This document shows, piece after piece, positions 44,339-47,996 of a stretch of 47,996 nt of DNA. Origin of the DNA: a virus. Within the stretch, counting starts at the first letter, position 1. Each line of letters opens with the position of its first letter. The DNA lies in the IMG/VR virus record IMGVR_UViG_3300044712_002276, positions 1-47,996 of that record; one strand, written 5' to 3'. The notes beneath the pieces were generated by a model. That model saw only the letters and a program-made list of their open reading frames with translations. It ran no database searches and was not told the DNA's origin. Made by a program: the position numbers and the translations under genes.

Positions 44339-44530
44339 CTAACTTTTTATTTGGCTAATATTCAATTGCTTTTTTGTAGCTGCAGCTTCGGTATAGGTTC
44401 CATACATCAATTTCTGGTATAATGATGAGTTCAGTAATAGGTCGGTTTCAATTAATTCTTCCTTCGAGCAATTGCGAAGAAATTGTTCCGGAGTAACCTC
44501 CAGCGTAAACATTTTATTGAGTATGGGCAT
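44339..44530 (-). CDS. Hypothetical 63-residue early protein
   Basis: The ATG at 44530 lies just after the preceding stop; another ATG at 44512 gives MFTLEVTPEQFLRNCS, which may be the true start. The product is short and helical. Function unknown. Confidence 0.6.
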   Translation of the reverse strand: MPILNKMFTLEVTPEQFLRNCSKEELIETDLLLNSSLYQKLMYGTYTEAAATKKQLNISQIKS

Positions 44531-44533
44531 CAA

Positions 44534-44770
44534 TCAGATCTTGATTTTTTCTTTAATCCTTCGCTCATTTACCGTCAGGTGAATAGGCTTTCCATTGTTC
44601 TGTCGGTCGAGCTGTACCCGGTACTGGTGAGAGCATTTGTTTTTGCTTAACCATGTTGTGTTTACATTTATAATGCGGCCTTTTTCAACCGGTTTTTCAA
44701 GTTCGTGGGAGCGGTAATTCTCGACTTTAACGCGATCTCCTGGGAATGCAATTGGAAGTTTTAGTGTCAT
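44534..44770 (-). CDS. Hypothetical 78-residue basic early protein
   Basis: A basic, beta-rich protein (GDRVKVENYRSHELEKPVEK), perhaps SH3- or KOW-like, possibly nucleic-acid binding. It overlaps the preceding stop by four bases. Function unknown. Confidence 0.65.
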   Translation of the reverse strand: MTLKLPIAFPGDRVKVENYRSHELEKPVEKGRIINVNTTWLSKNKCSHQYRVQLDRQNNGKPIHLTVNERRIKEKIKI

Positions 44771-45042
44771 TGGTTTTGAAGGGTTAAAAATTCGTTCATT
44801 AATTTTTTGAATCCAGGATAGCTTTCGTTTGGGATCAGGATTTTTATTTTGTCCCGATTACGATCAAAAAAGCTTCTCATTTTCTCATCCGAATCGTATT
44901 TGTAATAATTCAGGTATCTGGATAAATGCTCTCTGGCTTGCCGTACTGATGCCTGATCTATGCGCCGATAACCTTTCTTCTCGATCTTGTTTTGAATGTG
45001 GATCAGCTTCAGGATATATCGTTTGGCATCGGAGGCATACAT
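44767..45042 (-). CDS. Hypothetical 91-residue basic helical protein
   Basis: A Lys/Arg/Tyr-rich helical protein (YILKLIHIQNKIEKKGYRRI) in the early operon, three bases after the preceding stop. It overlaps the next gene. Function unknown. Confidence 0.65.
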   Translation of the reverse strand: MYASDAKRYILKLIHIQNKIEKKGYRRIDQASVRQAREHLSRYLNYYKYDSDEKMRSFFDRNRDKIKILIPNESYPGFKKLMNEFLTLQNQ

Positions 45043-45045
45043 GGC

Positions 45046-45264
45046 TCAGTTGTTTTGAGGATTTAAAAGCACATCGATCATTTCAACGCCTTTATCTCTC
45101 GACAACTGCACGCATTTGAGTTCGTTGGCTGCGAACAGTATTTGTTGCTCTAGTTGTGGATCTGTCATAGCTGCTTCAGCGAGAGTCTGCCCGAAGTGCT
45201 TCATTTCGCCGGTAAAAGCGATTACCTGGAAAGGCCCGACTGGATATTTTATCAGATGTTTCAT
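45046..45264 (-). CDS. Hypothetical 72-residue early protein
   Basis: A small mixed protein starting MKHLIKYPVGPFQVIAFTGE, overlapping the preceding stop by four bases. Function unknown. Confidence 0.65.
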   Translation of the reverse strand: MKHLIKYPVGPFQVIAFTGEMKHFGQTLAEAAMTDPQLEQQILFAANELKCVQLSRDKGVEMIDVLLNPQNN

Positions 45265-45476
45265 GACCGGGCGCTTACGAGTTCCTGATCAATCTTCTGA
45301 AACATTGCAACAACCAGTTTGCGCGGTTCTTTAAATGCTTCAGCATCCTTTAGTGAATGGTCTTTCAGTGTGACCAGGCTACTTTGAATTAGTTCAAGCT
45401 CATCAATCGTGAGATCTTGCAAAGCAAACCGAGCTTGTTTTGGATCTGGGTGAGGTGTTACATTTTCGACATACAT
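45261..45476 (-). CDS. Hypothetical 71-residue early protein
   Basis: A helical protein (LTIDELELIQSSLVTLKDHS), first gene of the small-gene run behind the tRNA. The GCGTGGGGACGC element lies just upstream of its start. Function unknown. Confidence 0.65.
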   Translation of the reverse strand: MYVENVTPHPDPKQARFALQDLTIDELELIQSSLVTLKDHSLKDAEAFKEPRKLVVAMFQKIDQELVSARS

Positions 45477-45480
45477 AGTT

Positions 45481-45503
45481 GTTTGTTTTTGGCGTGGGGA
45501 CGC
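45481..45503. repeat. Right copy of the GCGTGGGGACGC element
   Basis: gtttgttttt followed by ggcgtggggacgc; matches 2919-2943 apart from two extra G there. It lies in the leader of the first small early gene. Confidence 0.6.
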
Positions 45504-45530
45504 TGGTTGTTAAAAAAAAGGTGATAATCG

Positions 45531-45560
45531 GGGCACCGCAGGGATTCTACCCCGATTTTA
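45531..45560 (-). terminator. Hairpin downstream of the tRNA gene
   Basis: Arms aatcgggg and ccccgatt at about 45531-45559 form an 8-bp stem downstream of the tRNA on the minus strand; a run of A/T (eight T on the minus strand) follows a few bases later. Confidence 0.55.
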
Positions 45561-45574
45561 CTTCATTCACCGTG

Positions 45575-45647
45575 TAGCGGAGAAGGGACTTGAACCCCCG
45601 ACCTCGGGGTTATGAGCCCCGCGAGCTACCAACTGCTCTACTCCGCA
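45575..45647 (-). tRNA. tRNA-Met (CAT), initiator-like
   Basis: On the minus strand the cloverleaf reads GCGGAG...CTCCGC acceptor, GAGC/GCTC D-stem, CGGGG/CCCCG anticodon stem with loop CTCATAA, and GGGGG/CCCTT T-stem with TTCAAGT. Three initiator marks are seen: a mismatched first pair (T1 with T72), three G-C pairs next to the anticodon (GGG/CCC), and A11-U24 in the D-stem. CCA is not encoded. It lies within the prophage between regulators and early genes, flanked by hairpins. An elongator tRNA is less likely on these marks. Confidence 0.88.
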
Positions 45648-45651
45648 AAGT

Positions 45652-45678
45652 GCCCCGGAGAATAACCAAACTATCCGG
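45652..45678. promoter_or_regulatory. Hairpin upstream of the tRNA gene
   Basis: gccccgga and tccggggc form a perfect 8-bp stem five bases before the tRNA 5' end on the minus strand. It may end the regulator transcript or act in tRNA processing. Confidence 0.5.
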
Positions 45679-45759
45679 GGCGGGCGTTAATTAAATTAGA
45701 ATGCGTGAACACAGGCCGTTTTCGAGTAGCAGCGGCCAGTACTGCTTTATCAATCAAGT

Positions 45760-46032
45760 TCAAATTTTTTCGATTACAACTAATCGGTAATTCTTTTCCA
45801 TGTCACCAAACGGAAGGCTTCCAGCGAGAGTAATTAATCTTCCTTCCGGATTCCATTCTGCAGATACTATTCCATCTTCAAGGATACAATCATGCGTAAG
45901 GTGTTCTTTCTTGAAATCAATTGTTCCTACATACTTCAGCAGGTGACCTTTCAGTTCTAGAACTTTACTTTCGATGGTGTGCGCAGCCCCACGAACTGTT
46001 TGTGCTTTTTCGATCAAATCGTTGTTTTTCAT
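45760..46032 (-). CDS. Hypothetical 90-residue early protein
   Basis: The ATG at 46032 gives MKNNDLIEKAQTVRGAAHTI and avoids a long overlap with the LuxR-type gene; the frame itself is open to 46194. The product has a helical start and beta end. Function unknown. Confidence 0.6.
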   Translation of the reverse strand: MKNNDLIEKAQTVRGAAHTIESKVLELKGHLLKYVGTIDFKKEHLTHDCILEDGIVSAEWNPEGRLITLAGSLPFGDMEKNYRLVVIEKI

Positions 46033-46042
46033 TTTATTGGGT

Positions 46043-46597
46043 TTAAATTGTTCCTTGTTTATGCATCCAGAGGGCAATCTCGATGCGGTTATTACAGTGT
46101 AGTTTTTCGCGTATGCGTTCGATGTGTGTGCGGAGGGTGGGGATCTTGATTCCGAGCTGGTCGGCAATCTCTTTATCGAGCCTTCCGGAGGCAATTAATA
46201 TGGCTACCTGAAACTCGCGCCTGGCTAAACTTCCTCCGGGTCCTTCGGGAGCACAGCAAACCACACCGTATCCGGGACAAGTTTCAATTTCGTCGCACAC
46301 AGGCATGTCCGGAGTGGTTTTTCCACGTTTCAGGTCGGGTATATGGTTTAGGGCGCCATAACGGCAAGCCACGTAAGTTTCTTCCATGCGATCGGCTTCG
46401 GTAATACACATGCTTTCGCGCAAACATTTACACGCCTTTCGGTTTACAATCAATTCGGCCTGATACACTTCGCGGATATGGTCGGGCAAATCGAGGTAAT
46501 TAACGGTTTTGCCGTTGTAAATAGCCCGGGCCGTATTCTTGTGGCGGTAAATTTCGAGGTTGTTGTCTTCTAAACCTGCCGGAATGTTGACTATCAT
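46043..46597 (-). CDS. LuxR-type regulator with Cys-rich N-terminal region
   Basis: The 184-residue protein ends in a GerE/LuxR helix-turn-helix (about 125-180: LARREFQVAILIASGRLDKE and LRTHIERIREKLHCNN). The middle holds many Cys (CKCLRESMC near 57-65, ACRYG near 77-79, VCDEIETCPGYGVVCC near 98-114), suggesting metal binding or redox sensing. It lacks a receiver or autoinducer domain. It is the second gene behind the early promoter and overlaps the HTH gene by four bases. It probably controls early or late phage genes. Confidence 0.8.
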   Translation of the reverse strand: MIVNIPAGLEDNNLEIYRHKNTARAIYNGKTVNYLDLPDHIREVYQAELIVNRKACKCLRESMCITEADRMEETYVACRYGALNHIPDLKRGKTTPDMPVCDEIETCPGYGVVCCAPEGPGGSLARREFQVAILIASGRLDKEIADQLGIKIPTLRTHIERIREKLHCNNRIEIALWMHKQGTI

Positions 46598-46806
46598 AGC
46601 TCGCTGATTTTGAGTTTTTGCTCGGCCAAATATTGTTTATGAGCAGCAGCCAGTTCAATGGCTGCATCGATAATAGATATGCTGTTTTTTTCGCCACGGA
46701 AAACCTGATCGATATATCCGCTTGTTACATCGAATTGAGTGGCCAGTGTGTGACGGTACTTTGGCGGCATCGATTTGCGGAGCTTTTGTAGGTCTTTTTT
46801 CGTCAT
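46594..46806 (-). CDS. Small helix-turn-helix protein (Cro-like)
   Basis: A 70-residue protein with an HTH-like pattern (HTLATQFDVTSGYIDQVFRG), first gene of the leftward early operon and facing the repressor. This position fits a Cro-type switch protein. It is coupled to the LuxR-type gene. Confidence 0.7.
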   Translation of the reverse strand: MTKKDLQKLRKSMPPKYRHTLATQFDVTSGYIDQVFRGEKNSISIIDAAIELAAAHKQYLAEQKLKISEL

Positions 46807-46866
46807 TGTGTTAACGTATTTATTTAGTATTGTTTTTGTATTATATTAGTGGTGTGTTGGTGGTGT

Positions 46867-46897
46867 CAAATATACAGTTGTTTTCTGTAATTACAAA
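46867..46897 (-). promoter_or_regulatory. Leftward early promoter
   Basis: On the minus strand TTTG (46894-46897) is separated by 19 bases from TATATTTG (46867-46874), a full match to the Bacteroidota TTTG/TAnnTTTG promoter. It points to the Cro-like gene. Confidence 0.75.
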
Positions 46898-46909
46898 TAT
46901 TTACTGTAA
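46886..46909. promoter_or_regulatory. Probable repressor operators
   Basis: The palindrome TGTAATTACA (46886-46895) covers the -33 box of the leftward promoter; TTACTGTAA (46901-46909) is a second near copy next to it. Both share the ctgtaat unit. They sit between the divergent regulators. Confidence 0.65.
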
Positions 46910-46930
46910 TTTCTTGCAAATATTTTTAAA

Positions 46931-47350
46931 ATGAATTACATATCATTGAATATTAAATACTTGTTTGATAAACAAAATTTGTCAGAAGAGAATTTTGGAA
47001 AACAATTTGGATTAGGTAGGGGGGCTATTCAGTCTTATATGATACAGAAGGCTACACCTAAAATTGAAACAATACAGAAAATGACTGTAATGTATGGATT
47101 GACAATTGATGAATTTGTGAACTCAGATATAAGTAAGCTCATTAAATCAGAACCAGAGACGAAAAAACTTGGATTCAAAGACAGAATTCTAACCGTACAG
47201 GAGCCTTTAGTTGAGCTTTATTTATGCCCTGAATGTGTGAATAAGAAAAGAGTAATAGATGCGCAGGTTGAAACAATAGCCTCGCTGAAGGAGCAAATAA
47301 AATTACTTGAGTTTTGTCTGGGGAAGAACCAGCGAAATGGCTCAGAGTAG
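46931..47350 (+). CDS. HTH phage repressor (XRE-like)
   Basis: The 139-residue protein has an N-terminal XRE-type helix-turn-helix (about 15-62: LSEENFGKQFGLGRGAIQSY) and a C-terminal part with CPEC and a coiled-coil-like end (AQVETIASLKEQIKLLEFCL) for dimer formation. No LexA-like self-cleavage domain is seen. It faces the early operon across an operator region, so it is the likely lysogeny repressor. Confidence 0.8.
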   Translation: MNYISLNIKYLFDKQNLSEENFGKQFGLGRGAIQSYMIQKATPKIETIQKMTVMYGLTIDEFVNSDISKLIKSEPETKKLGFKDRILTVQEPLVELYLCPECVNKKRVIDAQVETIASLKEQIKLLEFCLGKNQRNGSE

Positions 47351-47423
47351 TACATAGAAAAAGAGCCATTTCTGAAGACCAGATGAAGATTGTGTTTGAA
47401 AATTAACTATTAAATAGAACCCA

Positions 47424-47759
47424 ATGAACAAACAGCAAGAATTAGAAAGAGAAATTTTTGAATCGCTTGGACAAGGATATGCCAGCAACTCGGTGATAAC
47501 TATTAAGGCACTCGAAATGGCGTGCTTAATTCTTGACCACAAATTTGGTAAGGACTTTTCAAAAACACATCCTGAACTGGCAGTTTCGATGACTGAGACA
47601 TTAATGAAAAACGTTCGACTAAACGATTTTCAATCTACCATTAAAAATGGAATAGGTGAGTATCTCGATGCCCTTCGCATTGTAATACTTGAGAAGGATT
47701 GCAATATAAAAGGATATTTGTCAGTGGAGATTCCAGGTGAAATAAAAATTGACAACTGA
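47424..47759 (+). CDS. Hypothetical protein next to attR
   Basis: A 111-residue helical protein (MNKQQELEREIFESLGQGYA) downstream of the repressor in the same direction, probably cotranscribed. Its place in the lysogeny module suggests it is expressed from the prophage state. Function unknown. Confidence 0.65.
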   Translation: MNKQQELEREIFESLGQGYASNSVITIKALEMACLILDHKFGKDFSKTHPELAVSMTETLMKNVRLNDFQSTIKNGIGEYLDALRIVILEKDCNIKGYLSVEIPGEIKIDN

Positions 47760-47869
47760 CATACACATTATATAATAGGTACACATCCAAATACCAAACA
47801 AAACTCGAACATACACATAATACGAATTTTGAAATCGTCAGGATTAGGGGGTTAGAGGGGTTTAGAATC

Positions 47870-47884
47870 TCCCGCCAGCTCCAC
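47870..47884 (+). repeat. attR core
   Basis: tcccgccagctccac matches the tmRNA 3' end at 2818-2832. It marks the right end of the prophage. Confidence 0.9.
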
Positions 47885-47905
47885 GAAGATGATTTGTAAG
47901 TTAAT

Positions 47906-47936
47906 AAAAACGAGCGCATTATATGTGTTCGTTTTT
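47906..47936 (+). terminator. Displaced ssrA terminator in the right flank
   Basis: aaaaacgagcgc and gtgttcgttttt pair over 12 bases with two G-U pairs, followed by more T. It lies 22 bases beyond attR, where the ssrA terminator would lie before integration. Confidence 0.65.
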
Positions 47937-47996
47937 ATTTTGGTCAATTTGGATCAAATGATTTTCGTTGGAGATAGAATGGAGATAGGTTTAGCT

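Larger units (their letters stand above)
2818..47884. mobile_element. Integrated tailed-phage prophage, about 45 kb, in ssrA
   Basis: The boundaries are a 15-bp direct repeat (tcccgccagctccac) at the tmRNA 3' end and at 47870-47884. Between them lie an integrase next to the left repeat, a repressor near the right repeat, replication genes, terminase, portal, protease, capsid, tape measure, tail, endolysin and holin genes. No broken core gene was found, so the element looks intact. Most genes run leftward; integrase and the repressor end run rightward. Confidence 0.95.

Noticed and set aside
45575-45647. Host tRNA at the prophage boundary
   Set aside because: The att repeats place the boundary at 47884, more than 2 kb further right, so the tRNA lies inside the prophage and is not the attachment site.
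46033-46194. Long N-terminal extension of the 90-residue gene
   Set aside because: It would overlap the LuxR-type gene by more than 150 bases and reads as a low-complexity Ser/Pro-rich shadow.

Overview
The window is a stretch of Bacteroidota chromosome carrying a nearly complete prophage of about 45 kb inserted in the 3' end of the tmRNA gene (ssrA). The host assignment rests on a SusD-like lipoprotein end, a GLPGLI/PNGase F-type secreted protein, a tmRNA tag reading GENNYALAA, promoters of the TAnnTTTG type and general lack of Shine-Dalgarno sequences. A marine or gut Bacteroidales/Marinilabiliales-like host is an inference, not something the sequence proves.

Layout. 1-2435 is host: a SusD-family C-terminus, a terminator, a PNGase F-like secreted glycoamidase and the ssrA promoter. 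2436-2831 is the tmRNA. A 15-bp repeat (tcccgccagctccac) at the tmRNA 3' end and again at 47870-47884 marks attL and attR. Just inside attL lies a tyrosine recombinase on the plus strand. Almost everything else in the prophage is on the minus strand, so the phage map reads from right to left. The right end holds a plus-strand HTH repressor facing a divergent early promoter with palindromic operators. Leftward come a small HTH protein, a Cys-rich LuxR-type regulator, an initiator-like tRNA(Met), a run of small early genes, a diversity-generating retroelement (DGR), a small P-loop ATPase, a primase/helicase, more small genes, a strong terminator, and then the head, packaging, tail and lysis genes ending with endolysin and holin beside the integrase.

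The clearest unusual system is the DGR at 42262-44306: a reverse transcriptase with the GNxxSQ and YADD motifs, an 81-bp template repeat (TR) and two adjacent target genes, each with a variable repeat (VR). Aligned by eye, TR and VR1 differ at 15 positions and TR and VR2 at 16; all 31 differences fall at adenines of the template on the coding strand, and no other base differs. The targets are small proteins without a signal peptide, placed in the early/replication region rather than beside the tail genes.

Other points: the prophage tRNA has several marks of an initiator tRNA; an A9 run at the end of a coiled-coil gene is placed so that a -1 shift would join it to a downstream frame that has no ATG; GTTAC/GTAAC repeats bracket the replication block; the head genes come before the terminase genes; several late proteins have hydrophobic or signal-like N-termini; and host-style intergenic repeats are scattered through the late region, some inside reading frames.
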